Under the pieces are notes generated by a model. It was not told the DNA's origin. It saw nothing but the letters and a program-made list of their open reading frames with translations, and did not search any database. Below, piece after piece: positions 22,211 through 34,700 of a stretch of 64,000 nt of DNA. The stretch comes from Schistocephalus solidus (Eukaryota > Platyhelminthes > Cestoda > Diphyllobothriidea > Diphyllobothriidae): NCBI GenBank assembly GCA_017591395.1, contig WEDG01005619.1:124001-188000 (forward strand). Reading direction: 5' to 3'. The first letter of the stretch is position 1, and each line of letters opens with the position of its first letter. The translations under genes were made by a program, and so were the position numbers.

Positions 22211-22229
22211 CAACCGTTCAGGTAGAAGT

Positions 22230-25200
22230 GAATCTAGAGACCTACCTCGACGCCCATGCAGAAAAACACACGTTTATAGTGTCAGCCTGCAAGCGTTGCG
22301 AGGGCATGCTCGCGTCCAGGAAGACGCCAACCAACATAGATACTGGATCTGCCCTCTTTTGCGTAGACAGTAGACGAGGTACAATATGCGTTCTCACAGA
22401 AATGAGTAGAGCATGATTTTTCAACTTCATAAAATCACACCCATGTTGCGGCTGGTTGAAAAATGGCCTTCCAATCAGAACATGAGAACAGGAACGCCCC
22501 GTCCACGTACTAGAGGTGGCCTTGAGTCAAATGCCGGGAAGGTTACATATAACTGTCTCCCAATCTCCTAACACTAACTTTAACCCAAATCTTGACCATT
22601 ATATTCATCTCAACCCTAACCTTAAACCTAAGCTTTGCCTTAGCTCCAGCTTTATTTTAACCCTAACTCTAGTTTCCCGGAATCTTAGCGCAAAACCACT
22701 TGTATACTGGTGGTTCCTGTTCGTATGTCTTGCTAGACAATCTACTCGGACATCGACCCGTACCTCCATTTTCCGCGTTTTTCTATGCATATTTTTTGGC
22801 TCCATTTGGTTGGTTAAGTTCCCGACCCAGACCAGGCTGCCCAACACTGGACAATTTCGCCTGTCTTCTCTATTGCCAACATTACTGAATTTTCTCCTTG
22901 TGAACTGACACATTATAAGAGTCCGTAAGCTAATCAACCGGACAGATCAAGTCTATGTCGATTTCCTTAGCCAGACCTATTGCACTAGCCACTGCCACTG
23001 AAATCTACATTGTTTGTATACCTCAGAGCTATAAAATTCGGCTAAATAACCGACTGTGTTAAAAAGAGAGCTTATTTGTGAGATAAATTTTGATTTTGCC
23101 TGTTCGCTCAAACAGGAGAAACTTCATGATGTAGATTTCCAGACGTTCGAGGGTACACAGCTGCAAATCGAGCTCTTGCAAATATCCAAGTTGGCCCGTA
23201 AAACGGATGCTGCTTCTTGCAAAACCGTGGCTTTCCGGGTAGAAACGGTCTTCATCACGTCACGTACGGCGTGGTACATACCACCACTATGCGTACACAA
23301 TTCCAACAAACCTCGCACGTGCCTGGAATTATAATATGTGCGAAGTTATCCTTTCTTACTTGATGTCTGAACATACTTTATTACTCTTGACAGAAAGCTG
23401 GCTCGTATACTATGCTGTAGGCCAATCCATTCTTTGATACGCGTATATTGGGTTAAAATGAAAAGCGATACGTACACAATGCTTTAATACAGCGCATCTT
23501 CATACACGGGAAACTGGTTCATCCTTTCTCCTGTACCACACCACTCTGCCTACATTGGCGCATGCCTGCTGTTGACAAATTTACTTAAATCTTATGCATT
23601 TCGTCTCACCGGCATTCTGCAATCCATCAACTGCACTTTTTGGTGCCTATTTTGACATATTTAAATTCACTCCTTGGTTCTCCATTTGTTTGCTCTTCCC
23701 CACTGAAAAGCTGATCACTCTCCTCTAATCGCACCTCGGGTAATACCAATAGCGATCAATATTTTCGGCTACTTGTCTAAAAATATCCTCCCGGGGAGAC
23801 ACCCGATTGTTCAGGAGTCTTCCGCTTTGCTAATAGTTCTTCGCATTACGTACCCTGAATCTTCAGGTTATAGGTCTTGAGTCCTCCTGTTCCGTTCACG
23901 TCTTCGGCAGTTTGGCTTATCACTGATACATGATTGACGAGGAAAGATATGGCGAGACAGATTTAGCTCCGAGCTTGTGCTTAGTTTCTTCACTAGCTGT
24001 ACTCAGGCGCGCTCCTACACCACTGCTACACATGAAAAGTAATAGATTGGAAGCCAACCAAGGTGATCGTTTGTTTCTCGCCCAAAATGCATGGTAGGAT
24101 ACAGCTGAATATTCTTACTGTGGCTATAGTAAAAATAAATCTTTTTGACGATAGATCTAGAAGCCTCCTTTCTAAATTATAATTTTTAAGCGTATATGGG
24201 GACAGTTGTTGTAGGTAGGTATTGGCGCAGTCACTATTGCGTCCACACCTTCTCTAATCTTCTTGGATTTATTTTGCCATTCTAAAATGGTGGAACTGAG
24301 AGGATAGAGTGAGGTAGCTGTCACGCGTGTCCCTACCACATTCGAGTAGTAATGGGGGTCATCGTCTCATAACACAGATGACATTTCGGCACGTAGGCTG
24401 TCACCAATGATGTCCGCTGTACCGCCGGTTATGTGATGGACACCCAAACTAGAAACAGCCACGCGATCGACGAGGCTGATTGAAACAATGAAGGGGAAGC
24501 TATGAAGGCGGCAGTATATATCCCCGGATTATCAAATAACAAAGGCATTTTACCTGAGAAAGAGGCTAAGAGTTATCCGTGGACATTATCAACATAATCG
24601 GCGGTGGCCTTGCGCTAACGTTAAGAGTCATACGTATACTCATGTCCAAACCGCTAGTATAACATCAAACCTAACCCAAATGGCCTTTGGAATTTAGCAC
24701 AAGTCGCTTGCAATAAGGGGGTAGCTCTTCCTCTGGCTAGGGGCAAAGAGCGGAGGTGGTCATGAATGTTGAAAATTCTTCCACTGGAAACAACGTGGAA
24801 TGGAAGCGGTCACGAAGACCAATTCTGTGGAAGAAAAAACTTAATGAATTAATGTGCTGAAACATGTTGTCACAATTCAACAAAATGTCAATGTTCTCAT
24901 GGCCACTACATTTCTGCGTAATCTTGAGATGTAGTTTGACTAAATTCCAGAAACTTTTCCTTACGGGCTACTTTAAGTTAAAAAAAGCACTCGCTTGGAA
25001 AAATCTCCCTGATTTCCTTACTCAGTGATATTCAGGGAAAAGGCTTACTGCCAGGACACATGAAGATTTATGGCTACTTCTCGAACATATGATCACGGAA
25101 AATATGGAGCAGTGTTTACCAATTTATGTTCACGAAAGGTTGAATTTGGGTTAGCGAAGTGTCATTTTTTGTCAAATGTCACCGTGAATGGGCAGGTGCA

Positions 25201-26600
25201 CACCATTTTTAACTGCGTATTTTAGAATTCCCCTGATCTTACCAAACAGGGAGGTTTCAATCGTTTATCTTACCCGCCTATAAAAATTACGCATCGTGGG
25301 TGGCCGGGATTTTTAAAGGACTTGGCATCCGATGGTTAACACTATGCAGGTTGCCGAACTAAAAAAAACGATTGTTTAATCTGGTAAGTAGTGCTAATAG
25401 CCACTTTTAAATAGAAAAAGTCAACAAGGACACGATTTAAGAAGAAGACAAGTCCTTTGCAAGATAACGCAGATTCAAGTTCATCATGTACAGGAAGGAT
25501 AATAACTTCTGCTATCAACTGGTATTCCTTTTGTGTATTGACTACAGAAGCACGCGTCTGAGCCCACTGTATTTGACGACCATTAAGAAAGTGGTTATGT
25601 AGGAAGATAAAGGTAGTCTTTTGGCCATAGAGACAAAAAGGCCAGCAAAATTAGCTGCTTTTAAATCATTGTGACGCATCCATATGGTGAAGGTTCAAGA
25701 ATGACGTTGGCCACTAGTTGCAACTTGCCGAAGGATTTAGCGAACTCGACCTACCTGAGGGCTCATTGCTTCATGAGTTATTTCGATATTCGTATGGCCA
25801 TGGAATAAAAAGCAAGAAGCATGTAGATATTGTAACAACATATTTAAGTATTGCGTTGTATGAGCTGATAATTAAATGCACGAAATTAGTCAGTGAATTC
25901 CTGAGCACGCACATAGCTAGCGTAGCCTACAGGTATTTCTACAGAGACGAAGAGTATAGTCATGCTTTAAATAAATAAATTGTATATTTAAGGCCCAGAG
26001 AGCCCCGTCATTTCAAACCTAGTGTCACGGTATAAATAAATAAAAGTGGATAATTGCTGCACTATGTGAGCAGCCATATTAACAGCAAAAATGACCAATA
26101 ATGGTAGGCATATCCGATTCAGAACGATTTGCCATTTTTAAAACAATAGTCAACAATCTTGACATATACGGTGAACTAGAAAAGAAGCAGTAAAAAAAAC
26201 CTCCTACGGTTAAATCGGAGGCGGAGTTCAGCGAGCCGCCAATTTAAAAAAAAATAGGAGAACAAAACTGCTTCACTAAAAAATTAATAGCTAGATGCAA
26301 TGGGATAGAATTGTGATGTTGCTGACAACGTATGAGGGTTCGGAACGCTCCTTGTCGTGTGAGAGATACTATAGCAGTCAGAGCTACTGTTTGTAACCAC
26401 CAGTGGAGGTGAGAGAGAGGACGAACTCATCGTGGACACCAGGGTCAAAACGAAGAGGGGACAGTAGAGGTCATGAGATCATCATCGAGATGTGACCTTG
26501 CTGACTGGAAACCATCGTCAGGGTTTGCATAATTGGAGGAAATTATCAAGGTTGTCAAGAGTTGGTGATGCTAGTTTAAAAGGAGGGGACGAAAAAGTGA
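22230..26600. other. Unassigned noncoding stretch
   Basis: I see no recognisable protein family. It includes a C-rich telomere-like patch (22,550-22,680) and a plus-strand 86-codon frame at 25,718-25,978 with no family signature. Confidence 0.45.
22550..22680 (-). repeat. Telomere-like degenerate tract (C-rich on +)
   Basis: The plus strand has CTAACACTAACTTTAACCC, CAACCCTAACCTTAAACC and TTTTAACCCTAACTCTAG, i.e. AACCCTAA-type units. It is the opposite orientation of the tract at 5430-5660. Confidence 0.5.
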
Positions 26601-26671
26601 ATGCAAAGATAGACTCTTCAGAGGATGATGGAAATATAATTAGAGACCAACATAGTATCAAGGAAGCTGCC

Positions 26672-28043
26672 TCAAATACCAGATGGACACTTTTCGAAAT
26701 CCAAAAGTTGCAATTTTGGGAAGGAAACAGACAATAAGGACTTTATATCTTCCGAAGTTAAATGTTTGCGTAATTTTGTTTTGAAAATAGCTAATGTAGA
26801 CGACAACCCAGTTTGCAGTGGAGTATAATTCCAGATGAAAGCATATTTGGAGGCAAAAAACTGAGAACGATTAGTTGTGGAGCTAAGGGGTGGTGAAATG
26901 ATCATGGAGGAATTACGAGTGGCATAGGGTCGATCTACCGGAGCGAGAGCGTCAATTAGTGGGAGATTTGGAGTAGAGTTAACGCGAAAAAGGAAGCAGA
27001 GACCGGCTTCGAGTCTTCTAACCCACAGAAGTTTAATGTTTGCTAACTGGCATCGATCCATATAAGAGATACTGGATCCAGGAAGACAAAGTAGTCTTCG
27101 AGTAAAAGCCCTCTGAACTTTTTCAATCTTACAGCTGTCAGAGGCGTTCATCAGCCCAAAGAGGGGACAGCAATATTATAGGATAGGAAGAACAAACATG
27201 CGGTACAGGTTTAACTTTATTTCCGGAAGGAAGAAATTATGTGATATAAAACCACATATCTGTGCAGCCTTTGCAAAAATTCGATCTGCATGAGGCGATA
27301 ATGCTAGCTTATTCGTGTAACTTAGACCTAAGTCTTTTATCGTTGATCGTTCTAAAAGTGTACTATTTTGAAATACTAGGGGTCCAGGAAGCTTGGTGGG
27401 GCCAAAACACATGAAACTACTCTTGGATGAAGCAAAATCCATATGCCAAGTACAGCTCCAACGTGAGAGCATAAGAAGATCAGTGTTGATTTTATCAACA
27501 CAACTAATGGCAGTGTTTTTAGAAAATAAATAAATGCACTTGAGATCGTCAGCGTAAACGAAATTTTGTGAATTTGTGAGCAAAGTTGAACTTTCGTTTA
27601 TGTTCAGAATAAAGAGAAGGGGACCTAGAACCGTGCCTTGAAAAACGCCACTCGTGATCGGCTGAGGCGTCAAGTAGCTATTACCTACTAGGACCTTCTG
27701 GCTGCGGTTAGACAAGTAGGAACCAATGAAGTCAAGGAGAGGAGGCCGGATGCCGAGGGCTTCCAGTTTCACAAGAAGACGTCTGTGCGGTACCTCGTCA
27801 AAGGCTTTGCTCAGGTCAAAGTAGATCACAACCACTGACTGGTGCTCATTACGAAGGGAAGAGACGAGGTTAAGAAAAGCTAAGTGACACGCTTCGTATG
27901 ATCTCCCAGGTAGAAAACCATATTACGAGTTTCTTACGAGCTTATTTTCTAAGCAAAAGTCAAGAATTTGATTAAAAATAATTTTTTCAAGAAGTTTTGC
28001 TAGAGCCGGGGTTTTGTTTTTGTATTTACGTCCGAACGAGATC
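26672..28043 (-). pseudogene. LINE reverse transcriptase palm and C-terminus
   Basis: After the nested insertion the frame reads LLEKIIFNQILDF and, past a stop, YGFLPGRSYEACHLAFLNLV. VVVIYFDLSKAFDEVPHRRL (motif A) follows, then SGVFQGTVLGPLLFILNINE and FVYADDLKCIY, where the catalytic YADD is intact. The tail frame (26,672-27,151) has IEKVQRAFTRRLL, RRLEAGLCFLFR and the terminal FKTKLRKHL typical of the element's end. A frameshift or stop near 27,160 separates the two frames. Confidence 0.8.
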
Positions 28044-28044
28044 C

Positions 28045-28903
28045 CAACTTCAGTATCAGTATCAGTATATTTGAGGGAGATGTAGGTGAGTCACCTTTAA
28101 ATTCCCTATTTGTACATGCGAGTTGTGGTATCAAAAAAATAGTATCTCGATACGTTGGCGAGGCCAACATGGTGGAACATAGTTGAAAAAGAGCAGACAG
28201 TGAAAAAAACTCCCGGTGATATTGAGGAGAAAAAAACTGTCGCCCTTGGGGGGTCCAACGGGGGGCATTTCGGAGGTCACATGAATCGGCCAGATTCTCT
28301 CTTGCTGATTGCAGAGTCCGTTGAGGGATTTCAAAGGCGGAAATATATGTCCAGATCATCCTCGGTCCATTGCGGTTCGAACCAAGGGAGAACGTTCATA
28401 CACCTCATGGACGACGGTCGCCAGGTCCAGCTGATGCAAACACTTACGGTGTCACCAAGGTGTGCAAATAAGTTAAGCAGCGAAGACCTCGAGGACCCCA
28501 GCATGGGAATAATGGGAGAATGCAAGCCCTCGAACGAAAATAACGAACATAAAAAAATGTTACTCAAATATAGCTAGCAGTATCATAAATGCCTTATTTT
28601 CTGACGTCACACTTGCAGCTTTCAGTTTGTGTTGTAGCTCGCACCATTATATCGATCTAACTTTCGCTTAAAAACCTCCAAGGAGTCAGACATAACAAAA
28701 TCAAGAGGAAGACTATTCCAAGCTTCGACTACTCTTTTGGAGAAGAAGTACTTCCTAGTGTCTAGCCTTGCTCCAGTCACACGTAATTTGAGAGGATGAC
28801 CTCTCAAGTTCGTTGTTTTTGCTAACTCGAAGAAATCCCCTGGGACAAGACAACAGTCCTGGGCGCGTAGTATGCGGAATGTTAGTATCAGGTCACCCCG
28901 GGA
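28045..28903 (-). mobile_element. Nested 5'-truncated LINE 3' end
   Basis: Between the two halves of the host RT is a segment carrying only the C-terminal end of a different CR1/Jockey-type ORF2 (SRGDLILTFRILRAQDCC; then 28,622-28,807 with RGHPLKLRVTGARLDTRKYF and AWNSLP). It is followed by a noncoding tail that ends in TACTGA repeats on the minus strand (plus-strand CAGTATCAGTATCAGTAT at about 28,051-28,068). The host RT reads FPDSWKSS on one side and SDVNTKTKP on the other, which is where LINE RTs normally run on directly. Confidence 0.7.
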
Positions 28904-28904
28904 G

Positions 28905-29400
28905 AATAATAGATGACTTCCATGAGTCAGGAAAGAATCCGTTTAAAAGGTAAATTGAGAATACATGGCTAAGCAATCGGGGAAAGCTCGGCACTCTCTT
29001 AATAACTGAGTTTGGAATACCGTCAGTCCCCGAAGAGTGCGAGTTTTTCAGACGCATTATTTGTTTACGAATTATTTATATGGAGAAATCAATGGTGCTG
29101 ATAACATTGAATTAGGATGCCTGAAACGTCGGAACCGGTTCAGATTCCATCGTAAGATGATTTGCAAAGAATGCACTAAACAATTCAGCCTTGTCAGAGT
29201 CTTCGAGAACGAAGTTTTTAGCTTCATTTAGTAATTGAGGTATTTTTTAACCTCATTTAGAGGAGGATCGACGGCGAAACAGTTGAGCAACAGATTTTGC
29301 AGAGTTTTGCTCGCTGATTGCGCAAGATTCCCTCTGTCTGTCACGTGCAAGCTGAATCTTAGAGGCTAATTCAAAAATCTCTGCAATCCTTAGATTTACA
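28905..29400 (-). pseudogene. LINE connector and RT start
   Basis: In broken frames the minus strand carries LLNEAKNFVLEDSDKAELF-type connector sequence, then an SGTDGIPNSVIKRVPS RT entry motif and LNGFFPDSWKSS. The RT is cut here by the nested insertion and resumes near 28,040. Confidence 0.65.
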
Positions 29401-29417
29401 GATAACGAACTAGTATA

Positions 29418-30631
29418 TTAATCTTTTAATTGCTTCCTCAATTTCTTTAGTCTTGGCAAAAGAAAGTGAGGGACGGTGGATTCCGAAGTATAGGGCTTGA
29501 CAATTTTGGTTGTCACAAATTCCAGGATGTTATTTGAAACGACTGACATGAAGTCAGAAAGACTTGCTGCATCGTTCATGGAGGAGAGATGCTGCCAGTC
29601 CAATGAGTCCAAAAAGTTGTTAATTAAGCTCATGTCTGCGAGGTCAAAAGCATGATAGGTACGAACGGCACTAGCCTTTTTCGATGAGACAATTGTTAAG
29701 CAACAGTGAATTAATGTATGGTCACTTTGGAAGAGGCCCTGCATACAATCAACGAAGAGGGGAGCAATATCGTTTGTGAAAATCAGGTCTAAAATATGTT
29801 TGTCTCTCGTTAAAGAATGGACAAGCTGGGACCAATTCGAAAAATTAATGGTATCTAGGAAAGACTGAAATCTGGGTGGACAAAAGTTTGAAATCCAGTC
29901 AATTTCTGGAAAATTAAAATCCCCAGCGATTATTTTAATGTTAAAATTGGACTCCGAAACCAATTTAAAAATTTCACAAAGTTTTGCATCATCATCGGAT
30001 GATGAACTAGGCGGCTTGTAAATACATCTGAGAATAGCCTTTTGCCGGGGCGACTGGATAAAGGATGCGAAACAGTAATTACCAGAGAATGACGTATCAA
30101 CTAGATCAAACGGGAAGTGCTTAAATGAAGCTTTAATATGGAGAAGACAACCACCACCACGCTTACTAGTGCGGTCTTGATGGTAGAGATCGTACTGGTC
30201 TATGACAAGCAAATGTCGGAAATTAAGGGATGGGTCCAAGATTCAGTTACACATAAAACATCAGGCATAACCTCGAAAGCAATGGCTCTCAGTTGGGCCA
30301 TCTTATTCATAACAGATCTAGCATTAATTAATATGACATCTAGGTTAGTTCGAGTATCCAAACTAGGGTTATCGTTATTTATAAAAAAATTTAGAGGTGG
30401 GTAATTAAGTTGGAAGTTATTGTGGCTTGGAGGGTAATTGCTAACTGCGCCATAGCGATTGGTATATGGAACGTCATTAACAAAAGGTGGAGAGGGATAT
30501 ATAAAAGGTGTAGGAATAAAACTTTCCGGTATCGAACCACCATAGGGGTTAAGACCGGGATATTGCTGTTGGTAGTTAAAACGGAATGACGGGAAAGTAG
30601 ATGGAATATAGGGGCTGGTGGGAGAGGGCAA
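29418..30631 (-). pseudogene. LINE endonuclease domain (CR1/Jockey type)
   Basis: The upstream frame (30,200-30,631) is Pro/Tyr-rich, then reads ILINARSVMNKMAQLR and PDVLCVTESW, the first strands of an exonuclease/endonuclease/phosphatase fold. After a frameshift near 30,235 the next frame (29,418-30,239) has SKRGGGCLLHIK, CIYKPPSSSSDD, the IIAGDFNFPEIDW catalytic motif, LDLIFTND and SDHTLIHCCL with the catalytic SDH. It ends KLRKQLKD. The domain nicks the target DNA in related LINEs. Apart from the frameshift the catalytic motifs look intact. Confidence 0.8.
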
Positions 30632-31204
30632 GCAGCTGTAAGAATTTAATGCTGGAAAGTCGGGTCTTGCATATCGGTTAACATGGTTAGGGTTATTTTT
30701 CTGCTGGAGAGGCTTGCTTAGTTTTGGAGAAGGCAGTGTGCGACCTGCGCTATCCTGCTTTTGGGTCTGGGTTAGATTTACGTCCTTCGGAAAACCTGTC
30801 TTAGGTGATATAATTAAGGGTATAAAATGACCCGTGGGGTTATGGGACGAGCTAGCTTGTGGAGGGTTAAATAAGTTAAATTTAGATGATTGCGGATTTT
30901 AAATTTTTAGAACGTTATTTATGCGATGTGGCTCGGGAAATTTCCCGGAGAGGCCTGGAGAATTGCGTTTAAGAGGCGAAGCTGGCAGTCTAAGTGCTTT
31001 AGACAGATTAGAGGGTATAAATGGTTTAGACGGGGTTGCAAAAATTGCAGGTGGGCTGAAAGCACCGGAAATTGCAGTATTCGGCCGTGGGGGAAACGAA
31101 GTTGAAGGTTAAGTGGAGGGGCTAACCGAACTGGACATCAGAGGAGATGAATTAGCTGGTGCATTGACGTTAGTGGAAATACGACCAGACTTATGAATAT
31201 TAGG

Positions 31205-31792
31205 TTAAGAAAAAGATGATTGGAAGGACCCATTTCTTCGCTCCATTGGTGTAAGATCTCGACAAAGGAAACATTTTGTCATTTCCAAATAGCGAGAAGT
31301 GCGACCTCGTTGAGCAAAGATTGAGTCCACCTCAACTGTTGAAAACAATTTAACTAAGATAGGAGGATTCTTGCTACGCGAAGAGAGGCATTTTGCTTCC
31401 ACTATTTTGTAGTTGAAACCACCAGAGTACAAAAAGTCCATAGCAACGTGCTGGGCGTCTGTGTATGGGAGCATTTTTAGGAGAAAATTATGGTTACGTT
31501 TCTGTCTGTCAAAAGCCTCGCTGGTGACCAAGTGAACAAGCGAATCGAGAAGTCAGCAATCCTGAGAGGGAACATCAGATAGGTTACCATCGAACAGGTT
31601 GCCGAGTATAGACAAAAAGGATCCAAACTTCATCATGTAGTCATTGCAGTTCTGTAAAGCGGACAGATCTAGCTGTTTAACTTTAACTATGGGTTGTATA
31701 TTCCAGTCAATGTGGAAACTGCTAGGTCTATTCAAGCATCGTTTTGGTCCCGAGGCATGTAGTTGATGACAAATTGAGCTTGTTGGTTTCAT
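31205..31792 (-). pseudogene. LINE ORF1-like protein fragments
   Basis: Two adjoining frames (31,553-31,792 and 31,205-31,531) make up the C-terminal half of a CR1/L2-type ORF1. The clearest signature is PPILVKLFSTVEVDSIFAQR followed by CFLCRDLTPMERR. This matches the usual pattern of a single-stranded nucleic-acid-binding ORF1 (LVKF..., RDLTP.ER). A Ser/Pro-rich low-complexity stretch follows down to about 30,640. Confidence 0.6.
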
Positions 31793-31799
31793 CTTTCGT

Positions 31800-34700
31800 C
31801 GAAAATATGAATAAGATCTACGCAGGATATGCAGGGTAAAATAAATTTATGAAATTTCAACCTAAATTCTATGTTAGCGCTTTATTATTCTACTTTTTCT
31901 ACATGGATTTATAGGTAGTTGTCTAAAGGCTAGAAATGCAAAAATTTATCAACAATTTAGCCAATAAATATAACAAGAAACAAAGAAACCCGTGAAACGT
32001 TGAGAACGAGAAATGAGGCTATGTCGGGTGAATACTACGACACTGTATAGTTCAACCTATTGTTAAGGACAAAGACCACAAGTAAGCGCATACGATTAAG
32101 GATAATAAATGCAAAACGTTTATCGTCAATTAAGCCAATAATGACAGTATAAACGGAAAAGTACGTTCAAGAAGATAACTGAGTTTGCGTCATTCCCTAT
32201 ATTGCCTGTAGTTCGAGTAATGCGGAGACGTGAGAAGAGGAACTGATGGAGACTGCGAACTACATCTTCCAATATTTCCTACCAACTGCTTTAGTCGAAA
32301 ATTTGGCCAACACATAACCGATATATCTGCACTTAACCTTTAGGGGTCCTGAAATATCCTTGCCTTTGTTATGACCCGGCTTTGCCCCACCCCATAGTTC
32401 TCATTGGTTTAGTCTCTCAAATGCTCTCTATCCCAGGTCTTCAGCTATTGTTTAATGCTCACTCACTCTACAGTCCAGAACCATAAATAAATAAATAGGT
32501 TTATTGATTTGGCACTGCTTGGCGCCGTCAAATCTCTTTCTGGTTACAAGTTTTCTTCAACAGGTATTTCATCTTCTAACCAATAATGGCGATGAACTTA
32601 ATCTGTCCTATGAGCTAAATTTGGCCCATCCAGATTATTGACAAAGTAACCTGCCGTAACTTGCTTTTGGACATTTATACCGACGTCATTTTAATCCTGC
32701 CATGTGTTGCTGATCGAAAACCATACAACCAACCAAATATCCTCAAAGAGGCCAATAATGTACTTACTAAGGTGTACGGAATAACCTTTCGCAATTTACA
32801 AATCAGTTATTGACGTTTTTCTTTCTTGTGATTCTTAAATGTTGACGTGCTCACCATCATTCTGCCCCAAGGTGCATAAACCATATCATATTTCTGCTTC
32901 CTAGTCGTTAACAAATCAGACAAGCCCACTGATCCATGAATTTTCCTATCTGTTATTACATCAGCAAACAGCAATTAGTACCATAGCTTCTGCCTTTTCA
33001 TAATGCCATTGCCCATTAATCATCGCAGCGTGATTTTGAAATGCCAACATAATAAAAGATCACCGTTCCGGTGGACTGCCAAAAATTTCGTTAGGCATTA
33101 CTTTTACCATGTTAAAACCACTGTTTTCATTAAACGTTGCGGCTTATATACGGATAAATTAGTGACAGCCAGGCATGGATTCACTGAAGAGAGCAATCTA
33201 GCCATCTTGCGTTCGAACTTCATCAATGAGCTTTTACTGTGAGCACCCTGACTACTAGTATCTTCCCGTGAAATAAATATATAACTACGTTTAGTGAACA
33301 GTGGCAGGTATATTGGACGCCCTCTTATTGGCGTCAATTTAAGGACGAAGCGGTGTTAACTGAAGATGAGCGGGCAGTAAAAAATGTTCCTACACTGAAT
33401 TCAAAGTTTAATTTCTGGAGTAAGATTCTTCTTAACAGCTTTAACATTATTGGGACCAGCGGTTTTTTCAAAGAAAATGTTTTGCTAGCAGGATGAGAAA
33501 AGATGTAAATGGGCTTCAACCCTTCTGCTGTTGAAATTATATACGGATCCATATATACCTTCACCAGCAGAATGGTTCAGCCCTAGAGGAGGATTTGCAT
33601 TCATAGCCTCCCCTCTAGCTCCCTATAATCCCCTACAATTCCCTTACGCCCCAGGACCAGAAGGGAGCGGGCATTTATGAAACCTATAGGATATGAGAAG
33701 TAAAGTGTGACTTCCTTTTCAAACGTACTTATATGCACAATATCTAGGGTACCCAGAAAATCAATCTTAATTTCAAGCGTGTACGTGATGAAGACATTCG
33801 TATTTTCAGCATTCTATTCAGCCCTGAAACAGGTTATTTAGCAAATACACCTCATCCACACATCGGAATTACAAAGGAAACATATTTGTGCTCTGTGAAA
33901 GTTGATGCTGACAACACAATTTTAACAGGCTTTGAGTCGGTAGGTCTCCACTGGGAAACTGTAGACTTCAGTTTATCGTCCATCGCGTTGGTCAAATGCA
34001 CTAACTGCATGATTTCGTATCAAGAGGCATTTTAATGTCCATTTTCAATATGCAAATTCTGATTTTTTTCTTGAAAACTACTCGTGCGTAATTCACGTTC
34101 ACATCGTGCATCCATGCGTTGTCATTCATACTCTTTTTCACCTTCTTGATTCTGTAGTATTTTTTGCCACATATCATCGATTTCAGTCCATTTTCTGCTG
34201 CTGAGATCTGGAACTGTTGGAAGCTGGTATTAGAATTCATATCGTAGAGTTTTAACCGCCGGTATATATCATTCAGTTAACTCTTCTGCTCCGAAAAACT
34301 CCTACAGGGATTTCTAAAAAACCCACAATGATTTTGCATGATTTCAGCTCTCTTACATATTCCAGCATATAAACGACAAGATAGTCAGGAATTCTTGCAC
34401 TGCAGATAAATCTAATCCCTAATCGAAATTGGAGCTGGAATTGAGGACCATTTTGTCCATAGAATCTAGCTCGATCATTTGCGGCCTTAATTTTATACAC
34501 AGTGGGGACGCTTCCTTTACTGGCCCCCTTCTGATGCTACCTCTAACCACAACCCCCAAACCTTTTTACTAGCATAAATAAATTTAGACATTGGCGATTA
34601 TATGCGCATTCATATTGTTTCTAGAAAAGTAAGAAACAAAAATTTCGTGGTTTAAGGCATGCGATTTTTACTCCAGTGACCCCGAATTTCTGGAAAATAG

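Larger units (their letters stand above)
17731..22216 (-). mobile_element. RTE-like LINE with zinc-finger tail, copy 1
   Basis: A minus-strand element reads from 22,216 to 17,731. It has a pre-RT region, the reverse transcriptase, a C-terminal extension with C2H2 fingers, and a long 3' UTR that contains a large tandem duplication. The endonuclease is absent. The 5' end falls at GGACTGGTTTGACGAC, the same place as in copy 2 at 50,742. Several stops and frameshifts are present. Confidence 0.8.
26672..31792 (-). mobile_element. CR1/Jockey-like LINE, near full length, decayed
   Basis: On the minus strand, from right to left, there is an ORF1-like region, a Pro/Ser-rich stretch, an apurinic-type endonuclease, a reverse transcriptase interrupted by another LINE fragment, and a C-terminal domain ending at 26,672. 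This is ORF1-ORF2 order of a CR1/Jockey-type element. Frameshifts separate the pieces. Confidence 0.8.
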
